DNA of 64,000 nucleotides, from assembly GCA_029247265.1 (NCBI GenBank), contig JAQWLN010000177.1, positions 62,001-126,000 of the forward strand, written 5' to 3'. Below are positions 1 to 9,825 of the stretch, piece after piece. The position numbers were made by a program, and so were the translations under genes. The DNA comes from Fuerstiella sp. (lineage in GTDB: Bacteria; Planctomycetota; Planctomycetia; Planctomycetales; Planctomycetaceae). The number at the start of each line of letters is the position of its first letter. The first letter of the stretch is position 1. The notes beneath the pieces are model-generated. The model was not told the origin of the DNA and made no database searches. It saw nothing but the letters and a program-made list of their open reading frames with translations.

Positions 1-2
1 TG

Positions 3-1718
3 CCCATCCTCGTGGTTGCCGTCTTTCTTGTCGGACTGCGATGGCCCGCGAGTCGGGCAATGCCACTGTCGCTTGTGACAGCGGCGTTGCTGGCCTTGTT
101 TGTGTGGCGCGTTCCTGATCTGCAGGTGCTGGCATTTGGCATTAAGGGCAGTCTGATCACATTCGACCTGCTGTACATCATCTTCGGAGCAATTCTGCTG
201 CTGAACACGCTTCAGCAAAGTGGCGCGATCACTGTTATCAGAAACGGTTTTCGTCAGATCTCGCCTGATCGCCGGGTGCAGGCAATCATCGTAGCGTGGC
301 TGTTTGGTTCGTTCATTGAAGGTGCTGCGGGGTTCGGAACGCCCGCGGCTGTTGCTGTGCCGCTGCTGGTGGCACTGGGATTTCCGCCACTGGCAGCAGT
401 CGTGTGCGGCATCGTGATTCAAAGCACACCGGTTTCCTTTGGAGCGTTAGGAACTCCAATTCTGGTTGGTGTCGGAAACGGACTGGACGTGGCCGCGGGA
501 TTCGGCGCTGATTCGGCCGTGCGGTCAGCCGCCGTTTCATGGAGACTGATCGCAGACGAGAACGTTGCGTCGACTGCGCTGCTGCATGCCATTGGCGTTC
601 GCGTCGCGGCCCTCCATCTGGTCGTCGGAACATTTGTTCCACTAATCCTGGTGTGCCTGCTGACTCGGTTTTTTGGACGTGAACGGTCGTTGCTCGACGG
701 CCTTGGCTGCTGGAAGTTTGCCATTTTCGCGGCATTCGCAATGACCGTTCCGTCCGTTGCGACGGCGATATTGCTTGGCCCGGAATTTCCATCGCTGTTT
801 GGAGGCATGGTTGGCCTTGTTTTGGTGGCCTCCGCGGCCCGTCGCGGTTTCCTGATGCCGGCAGGTGAGCCATGGCAATTCCCGGAAAAAAAAGATTGGT
901 CTGCTGACTGGCAACCTGTGGTGCAGGCATCAGAACTCGTGGCGGATTCAGTTCCCGCCGGCGCCGATACCCCGCAGGACGGCGCGCCGCTGAGTCTGTT
1001 TCGATCCTGGTTGCCGTATCTGATGCTGGCCGTATTGCTGGTTGCCTTCCGACTGCCTCAGCTACCCTTGAAAGCGTTGGTCAATCATCCCAGCGTGACT
1101 TTCGCAGTTACCGACCTGTTCGGAAGTTCGGCGGATCTCAAACACACGCCCCTGGCGTTACCGGGAACAATCTTTCTACTGGTATCCGGCCTCACGTTTG
1201 TGCTGCATGGCATGTCCGTAAAATGCTATCGCATCGCCTTCGCAGATTCGTTCCGCGCAACAGCGAAGGCTTCAGTGGCTCTGATTTTCACGGTGCCCAT
1301 GGTGCAGATCTTTCTTGGCTCAGGCGGCGGTGCGGCTGGATTGTCTGCCATGCCGATTGTTCTGGCCGAACAGATGGCCACGCTTGCAGGCGCAGCGTGG
1401 CCTTTATTGGCGCCTTTTGCTGGCGGTCTTGGAGCCTTCGTGGCAGGCAGCAATACGATCAGCAACATGATGCTGTCGATGTTTCAGTTCGGTGTGGGGC
1501 AACAGATCGGCAGCGACCCATTCTGGATTGTGGCCCTGCAGGCGGTCGGCGGAGCGGCTGGCAACACGATCTGCGTGCATAATGTTGTGGCGGCATCGGC
1601 AGTTGTCGGTCTGGTCGGTCGTGAGGGACAAATCATCCGTCGAACGCTGCCAGTGTTTCTGTACTATGCGACGTTCGCAGGTATTCTTGGGCTGATCATC
1701 GTGATGATGATTTCGTAA
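3..1718 (+). CDS. lctP: L-lactate permease (LctP family), 5' end truncated by window edge
   Basis: Frame is open to the window edge ([17 protein letters not shown]...). Contains LctP-like [31 protein letters not shown] and [13 protein letters not shown]; multiple TM segments. Confidence 0.93.
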   Translation, partial: PILVVAVFLVGLRWPASRAMPLSLVTAALLALFVWRVPDLQVLAFGIKGSLITFDLLYIIFGAILLLNTLQQSGAITVIRNGFRQISPDRRVQAIIVAWLFGSFIEGAAGFGTPAAVAVPLLVALGFPPLAAVVCGIVIQSTPVSFGALGTPILVGVGNGLDVAAGFGADSAVRSAAVSWRLIADENVASTALLHAIGVRVAALHLVVGTFVPLILVCLLTRFFGRERSLLDGLGCWKFAIFAAFAMTVPSVATAILLGPEFPSLFGGMVGLVLVASAARRGFLMPAGEPWQFPEKKDWSADWQPVVQASELVADSVPAGADTPQDGAPLSLFRSWLPYLMLAVLLVAFRLPQLPLKALVNHPSVTFAVTDLFGSSADLKHTPLALPGTIFLLVSGLTFVLHGMSVKCYRIAFADSFRATAKASVALIFTVPMVQIFLGSGGGAAGLSAMPIVLAEQMATLAGAAWPLLAPFAGGLGAFVAGSNTISNMMLSMFQFGVGQQIGSDPFWIVALQAVGGAAGNTICVHNVVAASAVVGLVGREGQIIRRTLPVFLYYATFAGILGLIIVMMIS

Positions 1719-1736
1719 CAGAGGAGTCGGGTCGTA

Positions 1737-2870
1737 GTGATCATTACCGGTATAGATGTTTGTCCGCTGACAGGCGCCACAGTTGACGGCGGCTGGCCGC
1801 AGGGCCACGAGCCACAGGAAGATCTGCATACGCTTGTCGTCGTCCACACGGATGCCGACATCATCGGGTATGGCAGCTGTTTTACTTCCGGAAAGCTGGT
1901 CACCGGTGCAGTTCAGCTGTTGTGGCCGCTGCTGAAGAATGAGTCGGCCCTGGAACCGGAACGCGTCTCTGAAAAGCTACACCAGTCGACGTTCTGGCAG
2001 GGCCGCGGCGGCACAGTCACTCATGCCATCAGCGGTATCGACATCGCTTTGTGGGACATTATGGGAAAAGCCTGCGGCCAACCTGTGTCGCGTTTGCTCG
2101 GCGGTAATTACCGGGATAGTATCAAGCCATATGGCTCTATCCTGTTCGATGAGCCTGATGCGCTGGCGCGAAATCTGGAAAGTGTCGTTGGCCGAGGATT
2201 TCGCGCCATCAAAATGGGCTGGCGACCATTTGGCCGCCGGGACCGAGCATTTGATGAAATGCTTGTCAAAACAGCCCGCCAGGCTGTTGGCGACGATATT
2301 GATCTGATGGTGGACGCGGGCGGCAGTGAGCAGTTCTGGCCGCACGGCACGAACTGGGCTCGCAATACCGCCTCCATGCTTGCCGACTATAATATCGTTT
2401 GGTTCGAAGAAGCACTGCCGCCGGACGACATTGGCGGCTTTGTGGAACTCACTCGAACTTCGCCCGTACCGATCTCCGGTGGCGAGGTGCTGACGCGGCG
2501 ACAGTCGTTTCTGCCGTGGCTCAAAGGGCGCGCCGTTGACATCATTCAACCAGACGTGACGAAGTGCGGTGGACTGAGCGAGTTTCGCCGGATTTCTCAG
2601 ATGGCGCAGGATCACAATATTCAGGTCGTGCCGCACGGCTGGAACACAGCGATCGGCCTTGCTGCGGATCTGCAGATTTCAGCGTTTCTCCCGAACGCGA
2701 CGTATGTCGAATACCTGACTCCGTGTGCCTACATCGATGAGCTCACGACGGATCCATTCAAACTTGACAACGACGGTTGTCTGGCCATTTCGCAGGCGCC
2801 GGGTCTCGGGATCGACATTGATGAAGATCGACTCAATCGATTTTGTCCGGAGCGCATCGAGTTTCGATAG
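1737..2870 (+). CDS. Mandelate racemase/muconate lactonizing enzyme family (enolase superfamily)
   Basis: 377 aa with LMVDAGG, WFEEALPP, PISGGE and VVPHGWNTAIG, the metal-ligand and His motifs of the MR/MLE group. Confidence 0.9.
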   Translation: MIITGIDVCPLTGATVDGGWPQGHEPQEDLHTLVVVHTDADIIGYGSCFTSGKLVTGAVQLLWPLLKNESALEPERVSEKLHQSTFWQGRGGTVTHAISGIDIALWDIMGKACGQPVSRLLGGNYRDSIKPYGSILFDEPDALARNLESVVGRGFRAIKMGWRPFGRRDRAFDEMLVKTARQAVGDDIDLMVDAGGSEQFWPHGTNWARNTASMLADYNIVWFEEALPPDDIGGFVELTRTSPVPISGGEVLTRRQSFLPWLKGRAVDIIQPDVTKCGGLSEFRRISQMAQDHNIQVVPHGWNTAIGLAADLQISAFLPNATYVEYLTPCAYIDELTTDPFKLDNDGCLAISQAPGLGIDIDEDRLNRFCPERIEFR

Positions 2871-2923
2871 GTGCTGTCAATTCCGATTCGGCAATATTCA
2901 TTTTCTCATAGGACGCCAACACC

Positions 2924-3952
2924 ATGGAACGCCAGACCGTTCGCCCCGAAGACCTGGACCTCGATTCACCCGGCCGCCGCGATTACTGGCTGGCACTGGA
3001 ACACGACAGCATCTGGGGTGATCACCTGATTCCACTCACTGTGTTCGTTGGTCCGGAAGTCAGCGATGGCAAAGGACTGGTTTCTTTTGGATCTAATCAT
3101 GGCAACGAATACGAAGGCCCGATCGTTCTGAAGCACCTTGTGAAAGAGATTGATATTCGCAACGTACGTGGACGCATCATTCTGATACCGGTCCTGAACC
3201 CTGCCGCCTTTTTGTCAGGAACCCGCGAGAGCCAGCAGGATGACGGCGTCAACCTGAACCGAGCCTTTGTCGATGGTGCCGGGACCACACCAGCGCTGGC
3301 CGGAATCACTCATCGTGTTGCAGCGTTCGTTCGCGAATACATCTGGCCACGAGTCCACATAGTGCTGGATCTGCATTCCGGGGGGGAGGTTGCCAGGTTT
3401 TCAATCTGTGCCAGCTTCCATCCCGTGGACGATCCGGAACTGGGCGATCGTATTGAACAGGCGGCGCGCTGGTTCGGCACGCCAAGCCTGATGGTGTACC
3501 AGAACGTGACTCCCGGTCTGCTGCCCAGCGAAGCCGAACGGCTTGGGAAAATTACGGTCGGCACGGAACTGGGCTGGGGCAAGGCTGTGAATCCGGAAGG
3601 CGTTCGCTACGGTCGCCAGGGCGTTCTGGCGGCGGCGATCAACAACGATTTGCTGCACGGAAAGATTGAACCGATTGCGCATCACAAGGCGGGCACGCAA
3701 CGGAAGCTGGCCATGGTGGATCGCGACTGCTTCACCGTCGCGCCATTTGCCGGCCACTACGAACCTCTGGTCGAATGCGGCAGTGTCGTCAAGGCCGGCG
3801 ACACAGTTGGTTTGCTGCACGACTTCGACCGCATTGACCTTGAGCCCTGGCCCTGTGTCGCTGCAATTGACGGCGTCGTGCTGGCTCAGGCATGGGTCGC
3901 TCCTGTTCCCAAAGGTCAGCACATCGTTGTTGTGGCGCGTGAACTTTCGTAG
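2924..3952 (+). CDS. Succinylglutamate desuccinylase/aspartoacylase family protein (M14-like deacylase)
   Basis: 342 aa; GSNHGNEYEGP, NLNRAF and VLDLHSGGE zinc-carboxypeptidase-like motifs. Confidence 0.87.
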   Translation: MERQTVRPEDLDLDSPGRRDYWLALEHDSIWGDHLIPLTVFVGPEVSDGKGLVSFGSNHGNEYEGPIVLKHLVKEIDIRNVRGRIILIPVLNPAAFLSGTRESQQDDGVNLNRAFVDGAGTTPALAGITHRVAAFVREYIWPRVHIVLDLHSGGEVARFSICASFHPVDDPELGDRIEQAARWFGTPSLMVYQNVTPGLLPSEAERLGKITVGTELGWGKAVNPEGVRYGRQGVLAAAINNDLLHGKIEPIAHHKAGTQRKLAMVDRDCFTVAPFAGHYEPLVECGSVVKAGDTVGLLHDFDRIDLEPWPCVAAIDGVVLAQAWVAPVPKGQHIVVVARELS

Positions 3953-4063
3953 AGCTGTTTAACGATGACACGCGGTTCGTTCGGGCATCGCGGGATGCAG
4001 ACGTAGCAGACCAGAAGACGGTTTTCGTGGCCTTGAATCGGTCTGGCAGGCTGTAATCGACGA

Positions 4064-4447
4064 TCAGCAACGCAGAGCGATTATGGGGATACGGTCCGGA
4101 TTCAGCTTCAACCCGTGGGGGTATCCGCCGGACACAGCCAGCAGTTGTGCAAAGCAGTATTCCATATCGGACAGTAGTTTCTGGACGTCGATGTCACAGA
4201 ACACAGGTGCAAAATCCGCAACATATGCCACGAAACTGCTGTACATTTTGCGAGCACCGCTCAGGTTGTCGCCCTCAAAGTGATACAGACAAACGGCTGC
4301 ATGGATCAGACCTTGAAAAAATGGCTTTTCCGGACCGACGAGTTCGGACCACAAATCCTCAAACACATCATGGCACGGAAAGAATTCCCGTTCGTTGAAC
4401 AGGCGGATTCCTGCGGCGATGCGTGGGTCGTGGGGGTCGAATGACAT
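4064..4447 (-). CDS. DUF309 domain-containing protein
   Basis: From internal ATG: MSFDPHDPRIAAGIRLFNEREFFPCHDVFEDLW...FFQGLIHAAVCLYHFEGDN, DUF309 signature (FN..EFFECHDVLEDLW, Q.A.A.YH). The track's upstream extension looks non-coding. Confidence 0.82.
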   Translation of the reverse strand: MSFDPHDPRIAAGIRLFNEREFFPCHDVFEDLWSELVGPEKPFFQGLIHAAVCLYHFEGDNLSGARKMYSSFVAYVADFAPVFCDIDVQKLLSDMEYCFAQLLAVSGGYPHGLKLNPDRIPIIALRC

Positions 4448-4605
4448 AGTCTGGTTCGTCGTGGCACACTGTTTCATCATGTCCAGACGGACACATCGCC
4501 CCACCGGGGTTGAAAGACGGACAGCACAGTGGGAAGTCAGAGAAGTCCAATCTATCATCCGGTGATCTAAAACGGAATTACCACATTCAAAACCCTGGTT
4601 GGCAG

Positions 4606-5304
4606 ATGGCAAAGAAGAAAACGGGCCGAGCGAAAAAGTCGACGGACGATCTGGTCGACGAACGAAAGCAGCGAGCCAGATCCGTGATTCGGCGCCTGAA
4701 GAAACTGTTTCCGGTTGCCGAATGCGCACTGCATCACGATTCGGCGTTTCAGCTGTTGGTGGCGACCATCCTGTCGGCGCAATGCACGGACGAGCGGGTC
4801 AACATGGCGACGCCGGCCCTGTTTAAAAAGTACCCGGATGCCGCAGGGCTGAAAAAATCGACTCAGCCGGCGGTGGAAAAAATCGTCCGTCCGCTCGGCT
4901 TCTTTCGCAACAAAGCGGCCAATATTCGCGCGATGGCGGCAATGCTGGTTGACGAATTTGATAGTGAAATACCGCTGGATATCGATCAGATGGTGGATCT
5001 TCCCGGAGTTGGCCGGAAGACGGCCAGCGTTGTCCTGGGAACGTGGTACGGAATTCCATCAGGAGTCGTCGTCGATACTCACGTTCGCCGGATTTCAAAT
5101 CTGCTGGGCCTGACAGAATCTCAGAACCCCGAAATCATCGAACGAGACCTGATTCAGATATTGCCGAAAAAGGAATGGATCGAGTACTCGCACCGCATCA
5201 TCTACCACGGCCGAAAAACCTGCATCGCTCGACGTCCTCAGTGTGCGGACTGCGGTCTGCTGAAGTACTGCCCGAGAATTGGACTGCCGCCGTTAGTGGA
5301 ATAG
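4606..5304 (+). CDS. nth: Endonuclease III
   Basis: LVATILSAQCTDERVN, HhH DLPGVGRKTASVVLG, VDTHVRR, and C-terminal 4Fe-4S cysteines C-X6-C-X2-C-X5-C. Confidence 0.96.
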   Translation: MAKKKTGRAKKSTDDLVDERKQRARSVIRRLKKLFPVAECALHHDSAFQLLVATILSAQCTDERVNMATPALFKKYPDAAGLKKSTQPAVEKIVRPLGFFRNKAANIRAMAAMLVDEFDSEIPLDIDQMVDLPGVGRKTASVVLGTWYGIPSGVVVDTHVRRISNLLGLTESQNPEIIERDLIQILPKKEWIEYSHRIIYHGRKTCIARRPQCADCGLLKYCPRIGLPPLVE

Positions 5305-5313
5305 TCAACGCAT

Positions 5314-6702
5314 TCAACACTCGTCTTCCGACGGAAGCAACAGATTGCGCAGCTCGGCCGCCAGAAAGATCGAGCCGGTGCCACAGATGATTCCGTTGTG
5401 GCCCACGGTTTTTTCTGCCAGAGAGAATGCTTCAGCTGGCGTCTCGGCGGTCACGACCGTGGCTGCTGTGCCAGCAGACGGATTGGAGCCCAGCAGTTCT
5501 GCCAGTTCCTGCGGTGCGTACGAACGCGGGTTCGTCTCAAATCGGGTCAGAATGATCGTATCGAAGTGTGGGCGCACCAGCTGCAGCATATGAGCGGCAT
5601 CTTTGTCGCGGCTAACAGCGAAGATCAGGACTCGCCGTTCTGCCAGCCAGTTTTGATCGCCAAGCGTGTTCAGGCAGGCCGCAATCGAATCGGGATTGTG
5701 GGCGGCATCCAGCACGATGTACGGCGATGTTGAAACGACTTCGAATCGCAGCGGCCATGAAAGTGATGCCAGTCCCTGTGCAATTGTAGAGGCTGTAATA
5801 CGATCATTGGTTTGTGACACAAAATCTGATACGGCGACGGCCAGTGCGGCGTTGCGCAGTTGATGGTCACCCAGTAGAGGCAGCATCAGATCTTCGTGAG
5901 TTGCCAAGGGTGTTTCAACGTCGAATCGCTGCTCGCCTACTTTGGCGGAGATCGCTCCGCGAACGCGCTCGAAAATATCGTGTTCGCCCTGGAACAATTC
6001 ACAGCTTAACGCTGCCGACCGTTCTGCAACCACGCGAACAGCGTCGGGTTGTCGAACCCATGAAAACACGGGAACGCCAGCCTTGATGATGCCTGCCTTT
6101 TCACCCGTGATTGCTTCAATTGTATTGCCCAGAATGTGAGTGTGATCGAGACCGATGCTGGTAATGACGGTGGCCAATGGCTGGCAAATGGTTGTGCAGT
6201 CGAGTCGGCCGCCCAGACCGGTTTCCAGCACCGCCAATTCCACGTCGTTTCTGTCGAAGAACATCCATGCCAGCAGCGTCGCGACTTCGAAGTAGGTGAC
6301 TCCGTCCTGGATCAGGTCGGCGTCCGCGTCAAGCAGTGTTTCCTGTAGGCAACGGACCATGCTTGTCAGCTCATCAGGGTCCGGCATGCGCCCGTCGACG
6401 CGCATCCGTTCTTCGAACATGTGGATGTGCGGCGACGTAAACAGACCACTACGGATATCTGAGGATGTCAGGATGGAGTTGACCATCGCGGCCGTCGAAC
6501 CCTTGCCTTTGGTGCCGGCAATGTGGATTGCCGGAATTCGCTGCTGTGGGGAACCAATCAGCGCAAGCAGGCGTTCGACGCGTTCCAGGCGAAAGTGGCT
6601 GGACTGTCGCCGGGGACGAACGCGTTCGTAGTCAATACGATCGTAGATCCAGCAAACTGCGTCGTCGTATGTGGTGACCGTGTTTGGCAGCGTTTTTTCC
6701 AT
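5314..6702 (-). CDS. folC: Bifunctional folylpolyglutamate synthase/dihydrofolate synthase
   Basis: 462 aa; HIAGTKGKGSTAAMV, GLFTSPHIH, ETGLGGRLDCTT, DAAHNPDS motifs. Confidence 0.95.
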   Translation of the reverse strand: MEKTLPNTVTTYDDAVCWIYDRIDYERVRPRRQSSHFRLERVERLLALIGSPQQRIPAIHIAGTKGKGSTAAMVNSILTSSDIRSGLFTSPHIHMFEERMRVDGRMPDPDELTSMVRCLQETLLDADADLIQDGVTYFEVATLLAWMFFDRNDVELAVLETGLGGRLDCTTICQPLATVITSIGLDHTHILGNTIEAITGEKAGIIKAGVPVFSWVRQPDAVRVVAERSAALSCELFQGEHDIFERVRGAISAKVGEQRFDVETPLATHEDLMLPLLGDHQLRNAALAVAVSDFVSQTNDRITASTIAQGLASLSWPLRFEVVSTSPYIVLDAAHNPDSIAACLNTLGDQNWLAERRVLIFAVSRDKDAAHMLQLVRPHFDTIILTRFETNPRSYAPQELAELLGSNPSAGTAATVVTAETPAEAFSLAEKTVGHNGIICGTGSIFLAAELRNLLLPSEDEC

Positions 6703-6735
6703 CGTTGAATTCGAAACTGGCAGAACCAGCGCTCT

Positions 6736-7866
6736 TTACTTCGTCGGCCACGTTCCATCAACGATTTCAGACAACTGAAGTTGTGATGGATCAATCGTGA
6801 CATGACGAACGCGACGACGCTTCCATGTGTACGTTGTATGTACCAAACCATCTGATGTCTGGATGACAGCTGGGTAGGAAAACTCAGAACGACCTTCGTT
6901 TTCCAGCGTTAGCGCTGCTTTCCAGGAGACTCCATTGTCGCTGACGGCGACGTTGATCATTTCCCGACCGCGTGGCGAATTCCCGGAACGGACCGTGTGA
7001 TTGTAGACCAGCAGAAATCGACCGTCTTTCAGAGTGACCGCATCAATTCCCGAGTTGGGATTTGGCAGTTCTGTTTCCACGAGGTCTGACCACGTAGCGC
7101 CATTGTCGCGGGAGATCGTCGACAGAATTTTTCCATTCCCGTCTTGGTTACGATTCAATGCCTGAAGGTGGCCGTGTTTTGCGAGTAGTGTCGGCTGGAT
7201 GGCACCGAAAGTTTTTCCGTCGTGAGTGGCTGGTGTCCGCGACCACGTGAGGCCCCGGTCAGTCGTGTGTTCAAAATGCAGTCTCCAGCCATCGAATTCT
7301 GTGCTGCTGCCGCATAGCAGTGTGCCATTGTCCAGCAGGATTGGTTTGTTACGAACGGGCCCGTCGATGTGTTCCGGCAACCGGCGCGGGATGCTCCAGG
7401 TCTTTCCGTGATTGTCTGATTGAGTCAACATGCCCCACCATGTGCCGGGAGTCGGCCCGCACTTGTAGAACAGCATTAACGGGCCGGACGGATACTGATA
7501 CAGAACCGGATTCCATGTGGGGTGACGGATGACCGTGCCGTCCGTCAACGTGTACTGAATGCCATTGGCAACTTCCACTGGCTTCGTCCAGCCATCGCTG
7601 TTGCGATGAGCCACCCAGATGCCGACGTCAGGATTTTTTTCGCGAGTACCTCCAAACCAGGCCGCGACAAGGCCATTCGGAGTTTCTTCGATCGTGGACG
7701 CATGACATTCTTTGAATGGAGCGTCTTCGTAAATGAATTCCACGTCAACAACACCTGGTTGATCAGCGGCACCCGCGGTCGACGAATAAGAGTTGCAGGT
7801 CGTGAGCGTGTAGATGAGACATGACATTACGTATCGGTGCATTTGTGACATACCGGGCCGATTCAT
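6736..7866 (-). CDS. Secreted exo-alpha-sialidase / BNR-repeat family protein
   Basis: Signal-like N terminus; repeated Asp-box-like S-D-N-G-x-x-W segments (SDNHGKTWS, TTDRGLTWS, SRDNGATWS, VSDNGVSWK). Confidence 0.87.
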   Translation of the reverse strand: MNRPGMSQMHRYVMSCLIYTLTTCNSYSSTAGAADQPGVVDVEFIYEDAPFKECHASTIEETPNGLVAAWFGGTREKNPDVGIWVAHRNSDGWTKPVEVANGIQYTLTDGTVIRHPTWNPVLYQYPSGPLMLFYKCGPTPGTWWGMLTQSDNHGKTWSIPRRLPEHIDGPVRNKPILLDNGTLLCGSSTEFDGWRLHFEHTTDRGLTWSRTPATHDGKTFGAIQPTLLAKHGHLQALNRNQDGNGKILSTISRDNGATWSDLVETELPNPNSGIDAVTLKDGRFLLVYNHTVRSGNSPRGREMINVAVSDNGVSWKAALTLENEGRSEFSYPAVIQTSDGLVHTTYTWKRRRVRHVTIDPSQLQLSEIVDGTWPTK

Positions 7867-7921
7867 TGGGAGTCAGGTTGATATCAGAGAACTGCGAAAG
7901 AACGATTCTAAATCCGACAAC

Positions 7922-8533
7922 TCATTCCCGCAGGTCGGATGACGAAATATCTTCACGGAATCGTTGTTCCGATACCCCCGAGAATAATTGGCAGAATTCC
8001 CCGGGTATTGTGAGCTCGTCGACACTGCAAAACTGCGATCTATCCCCGGATAGTCGTCCGCCAACGAAGAAGCGATTCCCGTTGTTTGACAGTGTTTGCA
8101 AAGCGTCACGGAGTTGTGTCTGGTTGTGTTGATAAAATCGAGGATCAAGAATTCTGGCAGCTGTGTCAAAACCCACGACGAACCAGCAGCCTGGGAACAG
8201 CTTCGCCTTTTCTGCGAACAGGGTACATTGGGTCACGGCAACATCGAAGGCACCAAACTGATCAAGACGAGTACGCACGTCAGATTCCGAAAGTGTCTGT
8301 TTTTCCGCATTCGTAACAGATAACTCAAAAACGACCGGCAAGTTCAATTCCTGCACAGCAACCCGTTGAAGTTGCTGGTGTCCGTGGTGCAGTGGGTTGA
8401 ACGATCCTGAAAAGATGGCAACATTCGTCAGAACTTCCAGGTGACGTGTTGTTCCTGTTCCCTCGAATAGAATCAGCGAGTCCTGATCACCGGGAAACAG
8501 CGGCTCGGACTTTTTAGGGGGGCGGCGATTCAC
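7922..8533 (-). CDS. NMNAT/cytidylyltransferase-like nucleotidyltransferase
   Basis: AIFSGSFNPLHHGHQQL (nucleotidyltransferase HxGH), ELFPG-like KLFPGCWFVVGFDTAARILDPRFY, C-terminal DISSSDLR (ISSTxIR-like). Confidence 0.82.
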   Translation of the reverse strand: MNRRPPKKSEPLFPGDQDSLILFEGTGTTRHLEVLTNVAIFSGSFNPLHHGHQQLQRVAVQELNLPVVFELSVTNAEKQTLSESDVRTRLDQFGAFDVAVTQCTLFAEKAKLFPGCWFVVGFDTAARILDPRFYQHNQTQLRDALQTLSNNGNRFFVGGRLSGDRSQFCSVDELTIPGEFCQLFSGVSEQRFREDISSSDLRE

Positions 8534-8730
8534 GTGATGTCTGAACAGTTAACGCGGCTCAATCCTGGTTCCAGCAATTGACGGGAGCAGCACCGTCATC
8601 GGCCGGTCAGAAAACCTGGGTCATGAAGAGCTTGATTCAGTCGGAAAAAAATTGACGCCGTGTCGCGTCGTCGTCGAAACGATGTTTGTTTGAGCCCGCT
8701 ACTGCCGGTCCTTACGGGAAGAAAATTGCC

Positions 8731-9297
8731 ATGGCTACGGATAACGGAAACGGGTCGCTGGATGGTAGTGCGTCTGAACTTGTCCGCATACTGACCGAAT
8801 CGGGGCAGAATATCGTCTTTGCGGAAAGTTGCACTGCCGGGTTATTATCAGCAACGCTGGGGCGAGTTCCGGGGGTTTCGAACGTGTTGGCCGGATCGGC
8901 CGTGGTGTACCAAGGCAGGACCAAGCATGCCTGGCTGCGCGTCGGCGACGACGTGCTGCGGGATCCTAGTCCCGTCAGCAAGGTAGTCAGCGAATCGATG
9001 GCTCAGGGGGTATTGGCGAATACACCACATGCTACAATCGCTGCCAGCGTCACAGGGCACCTTGGGCCAGCTGCTCCGCCGGATCTGGATGGAATAGCGT
9101 GGTCGACGGTAGCTATCCGCGAAAAGAATGGGATCTGTCTGCAATCAACCCAATTGCAGCTGGCGCCGTCGACAACCGCAGCGGCTGATGCGCAAATGGA
9201 TGACCTGACGATTCGACACGGTCGCCAACAGTCCGCTGCGAAACTGGTGCTTCAGTTTTGTTTGCAAATCATGTCGGCGTCAGGCCGTTTTTCCTGA
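8731..9297 (+). CDS. CinA C-terminal domain-like protein (NMN amidohydrolase family, divergent)
   Basis: IVFAESCTAGLLSATLGRVPGVSNVLAGSAVVYQGRTKHAWLRV matches the CinA-C AESCTGG...Y.N..K pattern. The downstream glycine-rich motif is divergent (TGHLGPAAPPDLDG). Confidence 0.82.
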   Translation: MATDNGNGSLDGSASELVRILTESGQNIVFAESCTAGLLSATLGRVPGVSNVLAGSAVVYQGRTKHAWLRVGDDVLRDPSPVSKVVSESMAQGVLANTPHATIAASVTGHLGPAAPPDLDGIAWSTVAIREKNGICLQSTQLQLAPSTTAAADAQMDDLTIRHGRQQSAAKLVLQFCLQIMSASGRFS

Positions 9298-9825
9298 TTT
9301 TTTGCTGCAAAAGGCCAATTCACAGGGAATGATGGTCGGATGTGGGCGTCTATGAAACAGCTCCGTGGCATTTGCGAAATCTTGTTGGTACTCTCCCGAC
9401 GTGTTGTTTGGCGCAATTTGTGTCGAATATGCGGACTTCAATGACCCGTCATAATCCCTGTCAAAAACCCTTTGTTTTCTCGTGACGTTCGCTGTCTCAT
9501 TCTGGACGTCGTTCGTTTGACCTGTCATCTTATCACTTCCTGGTCACGGCTTGCTCTTTAATTCAATGTTGAGCCGTGTTCGAGCTACTCTTGGAAGAGT
9601 GTGGTCTGTTTCCGTCAGCCGCTGAAAATATACGCAAAATGCGTTGTTGGTGTGGAAAAAGACTCTATTCGTCTTCAACTCGTTAACACCTCCTGCACTT
9701 GTATTGGTGTGTCTGCAGAAAAACTGCAAGAATGCAGGGTTTGTTAACTGTTCGTTCGTTCTTGTTTCACAATCAGTGAGGAACGGGACGAGACACAGAT
9801 CGTCGAGACTCGACGTCTCACAGAT

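Noticed and set aside
313-930. Long antisense ORF (205 aa) inside lctP and many similar antisense ORFs in the track
   Set aside because: High-GC shadow ORFs: low-complexity Arg/Pro/Gln-rich translations with no family resemblance, fully overlapping a well-supported gene.
9298-9825. Possible RNA gene in the 530-bp gap before the 455-aa secreted protein
   Set aside because: AT-richer, promoter-like sequence but no tRNA, riboswitch or conserved structure I could identify by eye.
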